Below the pieces are notes generated by a model, which did not search any database, was not told the DNA's origin, and saw nothing but the letters and a program-made list of their open reading frames with translations. Below, one piece after another: positions 33,423 to 42,361 of a DNA stretch of 64,000 nucleotides (the stretch's first letter is position 1; the number at the start of each line of letters is the position of its first letter). The position numbers and the translations under genes are program-made. The stretch is from UBA7672 sp047601145 (GTDB lineage Bacteria; Pseudomonadota; Alphaproteobacteria; Caulobacterales; Hyphomonadaceae). Location: the NCBI GenBank assembly GCA_047601145.1, contig JASGJW010000001.1:1798001-1862000 (forward strand), written 5' to 3'.

Positions 33423-33438
33423 CGCACGTGGACGTGCG
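33423..33438. promoter_or_regulatory. 16-bp palindrome upstream of hybrid kinase B
   Basis: CGCACGT-GG-ACGTGCG is a perfect 7-bp inverted repeat with a 2-base centre, 25 bases upstream of the kinase start at 33398. It could be an operator or lie in the 5' leader; the MarR gene just upstream is one candidate regulator. Confidence 0.3.
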
Positions 33439-33529
33439 TGTCGTTATTGGGGGAAAGTGTGCGGCATCAAGGTTAAGGCTTGCTTTGTATGAGCACGCTT
33501 GAGGCGCCCGCAGGCCTTAACGCAGGTTG

Positions 33530-34087
33530 CTATTCCGCGTCGGTGGAGCCCGGCTTGCGCGTCGAGCACGCAGTTGCAGCGCGGCGGACGGTGCGGAGTT
33601 CCGTCATCAGCGACATCCAGCGGTTGGCTCCGATGGCATCGATGAGTTCCGCCTGCACGCGGCTCCAGGCCGGTGTCGCACGCTCCAGCCGGGTGCGGCC
33701 GGCAGGGGTCAGGCTGAGCAGGCGCTGGCGTCGATCGGACCCGCGTTCGACGCCGATGAGACCTTCATCCGCAAGCGGACGAATGGCGCGCGGAACGCCC
33801 GAGGCATCCATGCCAAGCGTGTCGGCAAGCGCGCCGACCGTCATCGGTCCCATGTTCCCCAGCGTCATCATCAGATTGAACTGATGACCCGTGAGGCCGA
33901 AGGGAGCGAGCGCTGGATCGTAGGCCGCCACGACGGCGCGCGAGGCGCGGGCGACATGGCGGAGGATGCAAGCGTCCGGAGACATGGGCGAGCCGGGTGG
34001 AATCCCCGCGGTCGCAGTCTCGTGCACGGCCTCAACCGTGCCGCCTTTTCGCGGAGCGAACTGGTCCGGCATACCGACTTCCGACAT
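33530..34087 (-). CDS. MarR family transcriptional regulator
   Basis: 185 residues from ATG 34087 (just after the transporter's stop); starts at 34195 or 33988 are also possible. The winged helix is plain: FGLTGHQFNLMMTLGNMGPM, TVGALADTLGMDASGVPRAI, RPLADEGLIGVERGSDRRQR, then the wing LLSLTPAGRTRLERATPAW. The DxRxR wing is present as SDRRQR. MarR proteins often repress an adjacent exporter; the EamA transporter immediately upstream on the same strand is the obvious candidate target. Confidence 0.85.
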   Translation of the reverse strand: MSEVGMPDQFAPRKGGTVEAVHETATAGIPPGSPMSPDACILRHVARASRAVVAAYDPALAPFGLTGHQFNLMMTLGNMGPMTVGALADTLGMDASGVPRAIRPLADEGLIGVERGSDRRQRLLSLTPAGRTRLERATPAWSRVQAELIDAIGANRWMSLMTELRTVRRAATACSTRKPGSTDAE

Positions 34088-34142
34088 TGCCTTGCGGCAA
34101 TCCTGATCCCGATAAAATGGGTACCGGGGCAGGCCTTGCCCG

Positions 34143-35018
34143 TCAACGGCGGCCAGCGAGCCAGACGCCCAGCAACACCAGCCCACACCCGGCAAGCTGG
34201 ACCGGGGTCAGGCTTTCACCGAACAGCGGCCAGGCCGCCAGACCGCCCGCAACCGGTTGTATCAGCAGCAGAAGCCCGGCTAACGCCGCAGGCGTCCGGC
34301 CGACACCCGCCACGATCAGTCCCTGGCCCAGCACATGCGCGATAACTGCCAGCGCGAACGGCCAGATGAACCAGGACGGGTCCGGCGGGATCAGCGTTTC
34401 GTGCTGCACGCCCGAGGAGATCGCCAGCACCACCAGCGTCGCCGCCGTGGACCAGAACAGCACCTGCATCGCCGTCTCTGTCCGCCGCGCCAGCTTGGCG
34501 AAGAAGAGATAGAGACCGACCATCACGGCTGCGAGCAGGGCGAGCGCATCGCCTTCGAGGGCGCCCGGTGTCTGGGCGTTTGCAGCGCCACGCGACAGGA
34601 AGAAGGCGCCAAGCAAGGCGACCGACAATGCGATCAGCCAGATCCTGGTCGGCCGCTCTTTGAGTACGACCCAGGCGACAAGGCCGACCGCAGCGTTGCC
34701 AAGATTGACCAGAAAGGTCGCGTTGGCGACCGACGTCATCACCAGCGAAGCGTGCCAGAAGGTGATGTCGAGCCCGAAGAAGGTTCCGGCAATCAGCGCC
34801 ATCCGCGAGGGCCGGCCAAGCTTGCCGCCTGTCGCATAGATCACTGCAGCGATCATCGGCAGCGCAAACAGGAAACGCCAGAAGCCGGTGGCCTGTGGTT
34901 CGAACTCCGAGAGCCTGAGACCGATCGGCGCAAAGCCGATCGCGATCGCGCCGATGATCAGCATCAGCGGCCCTGTCCACGGACGGGCAGGGGCGGTCGT
35001 GGCGGCGGGCGCGGTCAA
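34143..35018 (-). CDS. EamA/DMT superfamily membrane transporter
   Basis: 291 residues with about ten membrane helices in two EamA repeats: the first ends with FLVNLGNAAVGLVAWVVLKE and the second with GLLLLIQPVAGGLAAWPLFG, both carrying the conserved P/N-x-(A/G) pattern before the last helix of each repeat. Drug/metabolite transporters of this type export small metabolites or amino acids; the substrate is unknown. The start is TTG at 35018, overlapping the TGA of gluQ (TTGA), which implies coupling to gluQ. Confidence 0.88.
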   Translation of the reverse strand: MTAPAATTAPARPWTGPLMLIIGAIAIGFAPIGLRLSEFEPQATGFWRFLFALPMIAAVIYATGGKLGRPSRMALIAGTFFGLDITFWHASLVMTSVANATFLVNLGNAAVGLVAWVVLKERPTRIWLIALSVALLGAFFLSRGAANAQTPGALEGDALALLAAVMVGLYLFFAKLARRTETAMQVLFWSTAATLVVLAISSGVQHETLIPPDPSWFIWPFALAVIAHVLGQGLIVAGVGRTPAALAGLLLLIQPVAGGLAAWPLFGESLTPVQLAGCGLVLLGVWLAGRR

Positions 35019-35887
35019 GCGGTCAATCCGATGCGGGAACGAATATCGGCGGGAGATACGCCCGCGGCGCGCAGGGCTGCAAGTGTCAGCGACCTGTCAC
35101 GTTTGGCGTACCGCTTTCCGTCAGGTCCCCTCAGCAGGGGGTGATGATGATAAAACGGCGTCGGCAGGCCGAGCAGGCGCTGCAACAATACGTGGATATG
35201 AGTCGAAGCGCGAAGATCCTCGCCGCGGATGATATGCGTCACGCCCTGCAGCGCATCATCATGCACGACGGAGAGGTGATAGCTCGTCGGCGTATCCTTC
35301 CGTGCAAGGATCACGTCGCCGAGAGATTCTGGATGCGCCGCGACAGTCTGTTCCGCGTTCGATCTCGCATCGCGCTCGAGGAAAACCAGTCGCGCGAAAT
35401 CTTCGCCTAGCAGGTCCTGTGAATACTTTATCGAGAGCCGCCACGCGAAAGATTCGCCGCGAGCGATGCGCGCGTCCTCCTCGTCGCGACTCATCGGATG
35501 CGCAGGCCCGCGATAGATGACGCCGTCAGGGCCTTCACCGGCGCCATGCGGAGCAGAGAGCGACTGCTCGGCGATTTCCTTGCGCGTCAGGAAGCAGCGA
35601 TAGACGACACCGAGCGCGCATAGCCGTTCGAGCGCGGCTGCGAAGTCCAGCATATGTTGGGATTGCCTACGCACCGGCTCCGGCCAGCTCAGCCCTAGCC
35701 AGGCAAGATCTTCATACATCGCCGTCTCGAATTCCGGACGGCAACGCGTCTTATCGATGTCCTCGATGCGCAGGAGAAAGACGCCGCCGGCCGCGCGCGC
35801 GGCATCATGCGCCAGGATGGCGGAATAGGCGTGGCCCAGATGGAGGAGGCCTGTCGGGCTCGGCGCAAATCGCGTGATGAAGCTCAT
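35015..35887 (-). CDS. gluQ: Glutamyl-Q tRNA(Asp) synthetase
   Basis: 290 residues. It attaches glutamate to the queuosine base in the anticodon of tRNA(Asp). It resembles the catalytic half of glutamyl-tRNA synthetase without the anticodon-binding domain, hence the short length. The class I motif is RFAPSPTGLLHLGHAYSA (HIGH as HLGH), and the KMSKS loop is degenerate (GKRYAKRDRS). Other family marks are RIEDIDKTRCRPEFE and GEDLRASTHIHVLLQRLLG. The usual Cys-x-Cys zinc site of enteric GluQ is not obvious (YRCFLTRKE keeps one Cys). The stop overlaps the transporter start. Confidence 0.93.
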   Translation of the reverse strand: MSFITRFAPSPTGLLHLGHAYSAILAHDAARAAGGVFLLRIEDIDKTRCRPEFETAMYEDLAWLGLSWPEPVRRQSQHMLDFAAALERLCALGVVYRCFLTRKEIAEQSLSAPHGAGEGPDGVIYRGPAHPMSRDEEDARIARGESFAWRLSIKYSQDLLGEDFARLVFLERDARSNAEQTVAAHPESLGDVILARKDTPTSYHLSVVHDDALQGVTHIIRGEDLRASTHIHVLLQRLLGLPTPFYHHHPLLRGPDGKRYAKRDRSLTLAALRAAGVSPADIRSRIGLTA

Positions 35888-35905
35888 CGCGCCGGCCCGG
35901 ACGTC

Positions 35906-37882
35906 CTACTTGCTGTGCTCGACCTTCAGGCCGAGGGCCTTCAGCATCTGGGCGGGCGACATCCCGGCGGCATCGATGCCAGCGAGTTGCGAGAAGGGCA
36001 GCGGCTTCGGCGGCTGCATCACGTAATGCAGCCGGCCGCCCTCGGCGATGAAGGACGCGAACGGATTGATGATCGCAGCCATCTCCGGCATTTGCGGCCC
36101 CGCCTGTTCGGCCATTGCACGCAGGAAGGTGGCGACGAGCGTCCGCATGGTCTCGGGCGTGACCTTGCCGCCCTGACCATCGGCGCCCATGCCGAGGCCG
36201 CCCATCATCTCAGGCGCGACTTCAGAAGCGATGCCGAAGATCGCCGTGAGGCCGCCCTTGTCGGTTACATTGACGTCGACCACTTTGAGCGTCGATTTCG
36301 CGTCGAACAGGTTCGACAGCGCCATACCGTTGGTTTCCTCGACATTGTCGGGAATGAGATCCGACACGGCCTGGAAGCTCGGGAAGCCGCCTTCATACTT
36401 GGCGTCGATCTGCATGAACTTTTCGGCGCCGAAGCCGAGATCGACACGTGTGTCGCCCGAGCTGGCGTTCCAGTTCCAGCCGAAGTTGAAGTTCATGACC
36501 GGCTTGGAGAGGCCATACTTCTCGAGCGCCGCCAGGACGGCGCGCATGTCCGGCGCTCCATCGACATAGTCGGAGCCCGGGCCAGTGATGCCGCCATAGG
36601 CGCCGGCAGCCTGTTCCATCAGGCTGACAAAGTTGCCGATGTCGACGGTGACGTTTTTGGCCGAGGCCTTGAGGTCGGTCGGGATGAACCAGTGGAATTT
36701 GCGCGCATCGAATGTGGATTCGCCGACCGAATAGACTTCCTTGCCGCCGATCTGGATCGTCTCGTTCTCCATGCGGAGAAGGCCTAGGCTCATCAGGTCG
36801 GTTTCCGTGCGGGCCGGCATCGCGCCCTTGGCAAGCGCGCCGTAGAGCTTGTCGAGACGCATGTCCTTCAGCGTGTAGACGCCGATGCCGCCCTGGAAGC
36901 TGTCGGTCGGGCTATCGCCGCTGTTGACGAGGAAGGAGGCGTCGCGGAGGTACGCCGCATCGATGTCGCCGCCGCGCCAGCCGCGCATACCCATCGACTT
37001 CACGCCAAGCGAGCCGGAGACCTTCCGGCCCATTTCGGTCATCGCGAACGAGCCCTTCATGTCGAGCATGGCGACGCTGTCGACGCCAAACGAGCGCGAG
37101 ACGGCCGCGAGCGGCTGAAGAACGCCCATCATCTCGGAGAACGGATCACCTGCCGTCGCCTTCACCGGAACGAGCTCGAACGGCCGCAGCACGACGTCGT
37201 CGAGCACGATGCGGCCATAGCCAAAATCATACCGCTCGAAGGACGCACCGTAGCTGGCCTTGTCCCAGGTTGAATCATCGAAGAGCTGCGGTTCGGTTGT
37301 GGCCGGCCAGTTGTCCGCCGCGGGCGGCGCTGCAGGCGCCGCGCCATTGCCGGGCTGATCGGCAGGCGGGGTCTCGATGATGACGGTCTCCATCTCGGGC
37401 GACTTGCCGCCAACCATTCCGTTCAGCAGGTCGGCGAGGCCGAACAGCGAGACGCCCTTCGCGTCGATGCGGCGGGCGAGGGGAGCGGCTTCCGTGAGAC
37501 GCTGGCCCTGGAGACGCGCCTTGGCGAAAGCAGCGTCGAAGTCGAAGAGGCGCAGCTCGTCGATATTGATGCCGACCGACGTCATGCCCGCAGGCGTCAG
37601 CTTGACGCCGGTCAGCACCGTGGCGCCGCTGGCCTGGTCGAAGGTAAGGTTGCCCCAGGTGAGCGAAACTTCCTTGGGCAGCGCATCGCGCACTGACGCA
37701 ATGTCCGCAGCCGCCGTCGCCTTGCCCTTGAAGCTCTCGCTGGTCAGCTTCGCGACCATCGCTTCGACGGCCTTGGGATCCGTATCAACCGGCGCCAGCG
37801 CCGCTGATCCACCCTGGCTGCATCCCGCGGTGAACGCCGATGCGAATGCAAATGCGATGAAGCCCGCCCTGAAAGCGCGCAT
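35906..37882 (-). CDS. Large lipoprotein of unknown function
   Basis: 658 residues. The signal sequence ends in lipobox-like TAGC, so it should be an exported lipoprotein. The body has repeated amphipathic strands with patterns such as GATVLTGVKLTP, SVGINIDELRLFDFD and STLKVVDVNVTDKG, suggesting an elongated beta-rich structure, and two Pro/Ala linkers (about 160-185). A C-terminal segment GRLHYVMQPPKPLPFSQLAG recalls AsmA/YdgA-type periplasmic proteins, but no match can be asserted. GGAGGGACTC precedes the ATG. It may share a transcript with gluQ downstream (18-base gap). Confidence 0.6.
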   Translation of the reverse strand: MRAFRAGFIAFAFASAFTAGCSQGGSAALAPVDTDPKAVEAMVAKLTSESFKGKATAAADIASVRDALPKEVSLTWGNLTFDQASGATVLTGVKLTPAGMTSVGINIDELRLFDFDAAFAKARLQGQRLTEAAPLARRIDAKGVSLFGLADLLNGMVGGKSPEMETVIIETPPADQPGNGAAPAAPPAADNWPATTEPQLFDDSTWDKASYGASFERYDFGYGRIVLDDVVLRPFELVPVKATAGDPFSEMMGVLQPLAAVSRSFGVDSVAMLDMKGSFAMTEMGRKVSGSLGVKSMGMRGWRGGDIDAAYLRDASFLVNSGDSPTDSFQGGIGVYTLKDMRLDKLYGALAKGAMPARTETDLMSLGLLRMENETIQIGGKEVYSVGESTFDARKFHWFIPTDLKASAKNVTVDIGNFVSLMEQAAGAYGGITGPGSDYVDGAPDMRAVLAALEKYGLSKPVMNFNFGWNWNASSGDTRVDLGFGAEKFMQIDAKYEGGFPSFQAVSDLIPDNVEETNGMALSNLFDAKSTLKVVDVNVTDKGGLTAIFGIASEVAPEMMGGLGMGADGQGGKVTPETMRTLVATFLRAMAEQAGPQMPEMAAIINPFASFIAEGGRLHYVMQPPKPLPFSQLAGIDAAGMSPAQMLKALGLKVEHSK

Positions 37883-37992
37883 GAGTCCCTCCAGTCAGCC
37901 TGACGAGACGCATAGCCGGAACGGACATGTCTGGCGAGCCGTCCGATGCACCGGCGAGCGGGATTAAATTAGATTAGGACTGTGACCGAAGC

Positions 37993-38796
37993 TCAGTTCT
38001 GCGTGCCGCGCAGGGTTTCCCAGCTGCGCGACGGGTTGAGCATCGCGCGGAAGTATTCGCGGTTGGAGTCCATCAGCGCCTTGGGGATTTCCGTGCCGGC
38101 AATTTTCTCCGCCTCGTCGAATTTGCCCTGCACGCCGAGCACGACGACCAGGTTCTGCATCACCCGGCTGTCGGCGCCGGGCAGCGCGATGGCCTGGCGA
38201 AGGGTCTGTTCGGCGAGGCCGGGCTTGCCTTCCAGAGCGTACGACAGACCGAGATTGGCGAGGATTTTCGGATTGTCCGGCGAAAGCGCGAGCGCCCGGC
38301 GATAATAGTCCTGCGCGCCTGGGTGCTGGTCGAGCGAGTCCATCGTGACGCCGATGATCGATAACACGCGCCAGTCGCTTTGGCCCGCCGACTCTGCGCG
38401 GGCAAGCGCCATGGCGGCGTCCTGCGGCCGGCCCTGGTCGAGTGCGGACTGGGCATAGATCATGGTCAGTTCGACATCGCCCGGCTTGAACGTCAGCGCC
38501 TGCGACGTCACTTCGGTCGCGCGGGCAACCGAGCCGATCGCGCGAAGCACCCGCGCGTATTTCAGCGCCGACTCATAGTCGTTGGGGTTCTTGTCATACT
38601 CGGCGCCCCAGAACTTTGCCTGGGTGAGAAGGTCCTGCTGTTCCGCCTTCTGCCGCTCGGCGGGTGTGGCCGGCAGGATCGGGCTGGTGGCCGTGTTGAT
38701 CATGGCCATCTCCTGCGACGTCGGCGCGGGGGCCGTGATGCAGGCAGACAGGGCCAGAAACGACGCAAACGCAACCGACGGGCGAAGGGCGGACAT
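37993..38796 (-). CDS. tadD: TPR lipoprotein, TadD-like pilus assembly protein
   Basis: 267 residues. Lipobox LALSAC. The mature protein contains at least four tetratricopeptide repeats, e.g. YESALKYARVLRAIGSVARA, AQDYYRRALALSPDNPKILA and NLGLSYALEGKPGLAEQTLR. A short TPR lipoprotein with the final WETLRGTQN-type tail fits TadD, which supports assembly of the Tad secretin at the outer membrane. The Tad operon at the left end lacks tadD in the visible part, which makes this assignment more likely, but generic TPR lipoprotein remains possible. Confidence 0.65.
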   Translation of the reverse strand: MSALRPSVAFASFLALSACITAPAPTSQEMAMINTATSPILPATPAERQKAEQQDLLTQAKFWGAEYDKNPNDYESALKYARVLRAIGSVARATEVTSQALTFKPGDVELTMIYAQSALDQGRPQDAAMALARAESAGQSDWRVLSIIGVTMDSLDQHPGAQDYYRRALALSPDNPKILANLGLSYALEGKPGLAEQTLRQAIALPGADSRVMQNLVVVLGVQGKFDEAEKIAGTEIPKALMDSNREYFRAMLNPSRSWETLRGTQN

Positions 38797-38900
38797 GGCG
38801 GCTCCCAGGGGAATGGGCCAGTGTGTTACCGGAATCTTGACGCGCGCCGTCTCAAGGATTCGTTAAAGCGGCTTTTGCCGTTCTGGCATCGAGGGAAACC

Positions 38901-40262
38901 ATGCATTCCGCCGTCCTCTCCCGTTCCGCATCCGCCGTTCCCCTGCAGCTGGTGACGGCCAAGAGCCTGGGTCCCTGGACCAAGGGACAGGATGCGCGGG
39001 TGAAAGTCCTGGTCGATGCGGCAGGGTTCAAGGCGGATGCTGGCAAGGCGCTGCTCATTCCGAACAATGCAGGATCGATCGAGATGGTGCTCGTCGGTCT
39101 GGGCGAGGGGACGGACGGCTTCGTGCTGGCGAGCCTGCCCGGAGCGCTGCCGCCGGGCGATTATTCGCTGGCCGACATTCCCGACGGCATGAGCGGCGAG
39201 ACGCTCGCGCTTGGCTGGGCCGACGGCGCCTATCGCTTCACGAAGTACAAGGCGGCCGACAAGCCGCGCCGCCTGCTGTTGCCGAAGTCCGTCGATGCGC
39301 AGGAGGTGAGCCGGCAAGCAGAGGCGATCGACTGGCTGCGCGATCTCGTCAACACGCCGCCATGTGATCTCGGCCCAGTTGAGATCGCGGCCGAGGCGAC
39401 GGAGCTGGCGAAGGAATTCGGCGCGGAGATTTCTGTTACGACCGGCAAGGCGCTCGAGAGCGGCTATCCGATGGTGCACGCGGTGGGCAAGGGCGCACAG
39501 CAACCGCCGCGATACATAGAGATCAGCTGGGGCAATCCGAAGCATCCCGTGATCGCGCTGGTCGGGAAGGGAGTGGCGTTCGACACGGGCGGGCTCAACA
39601 TCAAGACGTCCGGCATGGGCCTGATGAAGAAGGACATGGGCGGGGCGGCGCACGCGCTGGCGCTTTCGCGACTGGTGATGAGCGCCGAGTTGCCTGTGCG
39701 GCTCTATTGCTGCGTCCCAGCGGTCGAGAACGCGATCGGCCCGAACGCCTTCCGGCCCAGCGACATCCTGAAATCGCGCAAAGGTCTGACGGTTGAGGTC
39801 GAAGACACGGACGCCGAAGGCCGCCTGATCCTCGGCGATGCGCTGACCAGAGCAAGCGAACTCAAGCCCGAGCTGATCATCGACTTCGCGACACTGACGG
39901 GCGCGGCCCGTGTCGCGCTGGGGCCGGACCTTGCTCCTCTTTATACAGACGATGACAAGCTGGCCGCGGATATCATCTCGGCATCGAAAGAAACCGGCGA
40001 TCCCGTGTGGCGCATGCCGCTATGGCCTGGATATGAGGGCGGGCTCAAATCGCCGATCGCAGACATGAAGAATTTGGGCGATGGGCCGATGGGCGGTTCC
40101 ATCACGGCAGCCTTGTTCCTCAAGGCTTTCGTGAACGCGCCGAGCTGGGCGCACTTCGACATCTGGGCGTGGCGGCCAGGCCGCTACGGCAGGCCCGCGG
40201 GCGCTGCCGCATGCGGATTGCGCGCTGTGTGGACGATGCTGAAAGGGCGCTATGGCGGCTAG
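38901..40262 (+). CDS. M17 leucyl aminopeptidase family protein
   Basis: 453 residues. A two-metal M17 catalytic domain follows an N-terminal alpha/beta domain (about 1-150). Key motifs: VALVGKGVAFDTGGLNIK (with the metal-binding Lys and Asp), MKKDMGGAAHALAL, and DTDAEGRLILGDAL, where the family usually has NTDAEGRL; the N-to-D change is common in alphaproteobacterial members. It releases N-terminal amino acids. The gene is divergent from tadD and lies upstream of MarR and NlpC/P60 genes. Pairing of this M17 subgroup with an NlpC/P60 cell-wall hydrolase is frequent in alphaproteobacteria. Confidence 0.92.
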   Translation: MHSAVLSRSASAVPLQLVTAKSLGPWTKGQDARVKVLVDAAGFKADAGKALLIPNNAGSIEMVLVGLGEGTDGFVLASLPGALPPGDYSLADIPDGMSGETLALGWADGAYRFTKYKAADKPRRLLLPKSVDAQEVSRQAEAIDWLRDLVNTPPCDLGPVEIAAEATELAKEFGAEISVTTGKALESGYPMVHAVGKGAQQPPRYIEISWGNPKHPVIALVGKGVAFDTGGLNIKTSGMGLMKKDMGGAAHALALSRLVMSAELPVRLYCCVPAVENAIGPNAFRPSDILKSRKGLTVEVEDTDAEGRLILGDALTRASELKPELIIDFATLTGAARVALGPDLAPLYTDDDKLAADIISASKETGDPVWRMPLWPGYEGGLKSPIADMKNLGDGPMGGSITAALFLKAFVNAPSWAHFDIWAWRPGRYGRPAGAAACGLRAVWTMLKGRYGG

Positions 40263-40334
40263 GCAAAAAGGCTCGAGAGACGCAACCCTTTTGTCGCCTT
40301 CATGTTCCGATTTTAATTCGTTCCGTTCCGGTTG

Positions 40335-40355
40335 CGCGCGATGCGAAATCGCGCG
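40335..40355. promoter_or_regulatory. Perfect 8-bp inverted repeat upstream of the MarR-type gene
   Basis: CGCGCGAT-GCGAA-ATCGCGCG lies 36 bases upstream of the MarR-family start at 40391. It may be an autoregulatory operator or an attenuating hairpin; no T-tract follows. Three GTTCCG hexamers lie just before it (40302-40330). Confidence 0.35.
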
Positions 40356-40390
40356 AGTCTCCCTGTGGGGCGCGGGCAAACGGAGTTGTC

Positions 40391-40840
40391 ATGGACCGCT
40401 CGGCGGCGCTTGCCCTATTGAAAGACGTATTGGCGGAAACGGTGAGGGCGGACGGGCCTGACCTGAATGTTCGCCAAGCTGCAATCCTTCTTCGAGTTTC
40501 ACTCGAGCCCGGACCTCACACGGTACGCGGCCTCGCTGAGGCGCTCAGCCTCGGCAAGCCGGCCGTGAGCCGGGCGCTCGATGCGCTGCAGGGCCTCGGC
40601 CTTGCCAATCGCATCCCGGATGAAACCGATCGGCGCAGCGTACTTGTTCAGACGACGGCGCGGGGCCTCGCGGTCCTGGCCGGACTCGGCGATCGTGTGA
40701 TCGCCTGCGAAAAGGCCCAGTCGGCGAAGAAGTCTGCCGACATGAAGCCGACCGCTTCGAGCCAGCCGCCGGTTCACCGGCCGATGGCCCAACCTTCGGC
40801 GCCGCGCGACAGTGCGGGCCCAAGTTCTCATGCCGCCTGA
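40391..40840 (+). CDS. MarR-type winged-helix regulator
   Basis: 149 residues from ATG 40391 (CGGAG upstream); a longer frame reaching back into the peptidase gene is not needed. The winged helix comprises LNVRQAAILLRVSLEPGPHT, VRGLAEALSLGKPAVSRALD, ALQGLGLANRIPDETDRRSV and LVQTTARGLAVLAGLG. The C-terminal ~35 residues are a low-complexity tail instead of the usual dimerisation helix. It sits between M17 and NlpC/P60 genes and overlaps the latter, so it probably controls this small operon. Confidence 0.85.
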   Translation: MDRSAALALLKDVLAETVRADGPDLNVRQAAILLRVSLEPGPHTVRGLAEALSLGKPAVSRALDALQGLGLANRIPDETDRRSVLVQTTARGLAVLAGLGDRVIACEKAQSAKKSADMKPTASSQPPVHRPMAQPSAPRDSAGPSSHAA

Positions 40841-41663
40841 CCGCTGGTCGAGCGAGCCACGCCTCACACCAAAAGGGGGGCTTTCCGGGGGTGACGCCGT
40901 ACGCGTCGCCGCCGGCTCCGCTTCCCTTCGTCGGGAACCCGATGGTTCGGCTGAACAGGTCAATCAGGCCCTGTTTGGCGAACCTGCTCGGGTGCTCGAA
41001 CGAATGACAGACCGGGAGGGGAGCGAGTGGGCCTATGTCCAGCTCGGCCTCGACCGGTATGTCGGCTGGATGCGGGGCGCGAGCCTCGCTCCGGCGGGGC
41101 CTGAACCCACGCATCGCGTGCGGGTCCTGCGCACTTTCCTCTATGAACGCGCCGACATGAAATCACGGCCGACGCGGGCCGTGTCGATGAACGCACGCTT
41201 GGCCTTGGGCGAGACCGAGGGGAACTTTGTCAGGGTCATAGGCTCCGGCTGGGTTTTCGCCCGGCACGTCTCCCCGCTGACGGAACCCGAGACCGATTTC
41301 GTTGGGGTCGCTCAAAGATTTGTCGGGTCGCCTTACCTCTGGGGCGGCCGCGAGAGCGCCGGGATCGACTGCTCAGGCCTCGTCCAGATTTCGCTGCAGG
41401 CCACGGGCGTCTATCCGCTCCGCGATTCCGACATGCAGGAGCAGACGCTTGGCGTCGAGTTCAAGCCGGCGGCTGATTTCTCCGATATGGAACGTGGCGA
41501 CCTCGTCTTCTGGCGCGGCCATGTCGGCATCATGTGCTCGCCCACCATGCTGCTGCACTCCAGCGCGCGCGACATGCACTGCGAGATAGAGCCACTCGGG
41601 CAGGCGGTCGACCGCATCCGCCCGATAGCCGGCGACGTGCGAAGCGTGCGCCGCTTCGGCTAG
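40830..41663 (+). CDS. NlpC/P60 cell-wall hydrolase with SH3 domains
   Basis: 277 residues from ATG 40830, which overlaps the MarR gene's stop by 11 bases; a GTG at 40812 would add 6. Two bacterial SH3-like regions (about 20-85 and 95-150) precede an NlpC/P60 peptidase with catalytic C181 in GIDCSGLVQ, H231 in WRGHVGI, and H243 in LLHSSA. Such enzymes cut gamma-D-glutamyl-diaminopimelate bonds in peptidoglycan stem peptides. No signal peptide is visible, suggesting recycling of internalised muropeptides, in keeping with the M17 aminopeptidase nearby. Confidence 0.9.
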   Translation: MPPDRWSSEPRLTPKGGLSGGDAVRVAAGSASLRREPDGSAEQVNQALFGEPARVLERMTDREGSEWAYVQLGLDRYVGWMRGASLAPAGPEPTHRVRVLRTFLYERADMKSRPTRAVSMNARLALGETEGNFVRVIGSGWVFARHVSPLTEPETDFVGVAQRFVGSPYLWGGRESAGIDCSGLVQISLQATGVYPLRDSDMQEQTLGVEFKPAADFSDMERGDLVFWRGHVGIMCSPTMLLHSSARDMHCEIEPLGQAVDRIRPIAGDVRSVRRFG

Positions 41664-42103
41664 GCCATCGCGGGGCGCACGCCGAACCGGTTGGGCCCGT
41701 CATGGCCACGGAAGAAGAGCAGCACGATGGCCAGCCCCATATACAGGAGCGGGCCGACGAACATCGTCATGATCGCGCCCCAGCCGACGCCAGTCTGGTT
41801 GAAGCCGGTGAGGCCGCCCATCACGAGAGTAGGCAGGAAGACCGGCACAATCGCCCAAATCGCGGAACGGCCGATGTCATGAAGCCGGTTTGCGAAGAGG
41901 CAGAACATTGCCCAGGCGCTGAGAAGCAGCGAGGGCCAGATTATCAGGTGTATGTCGGTCATCCGCACATGCGGGCCAAGCATCAGGCGCGTTACCATCG
42001 AGATCAGCGGCGACAGGAGCACGAAAGCGCCAATGCCGCCCAGAAATGCGATCCTGCTGGCCCGCCCGAACGGCAGGAACATCAGCGATAACATCGCGCC
42101 CAT
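41660..42103 (-). CDS. DUF805 family membrane protein
   Basis: 147 residues with four membrane helices. DUF805 marks: FLPFGRASRIAFLGG at the N-terminus, NRLHDIGRSAIWAI in the centre, and the final FFRGHDGPNRFGVRP. These small inner-membrane proteins are widespread and of unknown function. The ATG at 42103 has GGGGA seven bases upstream. Its stop overlaps that of the NlpC/P60 gene by 4 bases in convergent orientation. Confidence 0.85.
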   Translation of the reverse strand: MGAMLSLMFLPFGRASRIAFLGGIGAFVLLSPLISMVTRLMLGPHVRMTDIHLIIWPSLLLSAWAMFCLFANRLHDIGRSAIWAIVPVFLPTLVMGGLTGFNQTGVGWGAIMTMFVGPLLYMGLAIVLLFFRGHDGPNRFGVRPAMA

Positions 42104-42200
42104 CGAAAAATCCCCATCTACCCACCGCTGTTATGGTCACGGCGCAGTCAAACCCCGGTTAAGCGCGGGCCCCGAGTTTTCAGCAAAGAGGCGAGGGCTG

Positions 42201-42216
42201 CCCCTGAAAACAGGGG
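42201..42216. promoter_or_regulatory. Hairpin in the dnaG upstream region
   Basis: CCCCTG-AAAA-CAGGGG is a perfect 6-bp hairpin with flanking GCTG/CAGC that could extend it. It lies 146 bases upstream of dnaG, in the 258-base divergent region shared with the DUF805 gene. It could be a 5' leader structure of the dnaG-rpoD transcript or simply a terminator fragment (TTTA follows). Confidence 0.3.
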
Positions 42217-42361
42217 TTTAGCAGCGCCCAGCTTGATTTCGGGCGAATCAGCGCACAATTCCCTCTGGAATGGTCCACAGGATCGGCCTGCTGGGCGCTG
42301 GCGTGGTGATCGCGCGGGCGCTAGCGGCGGAAGCTGGGCCAAAGAGCCAGACAGAGCGGTA

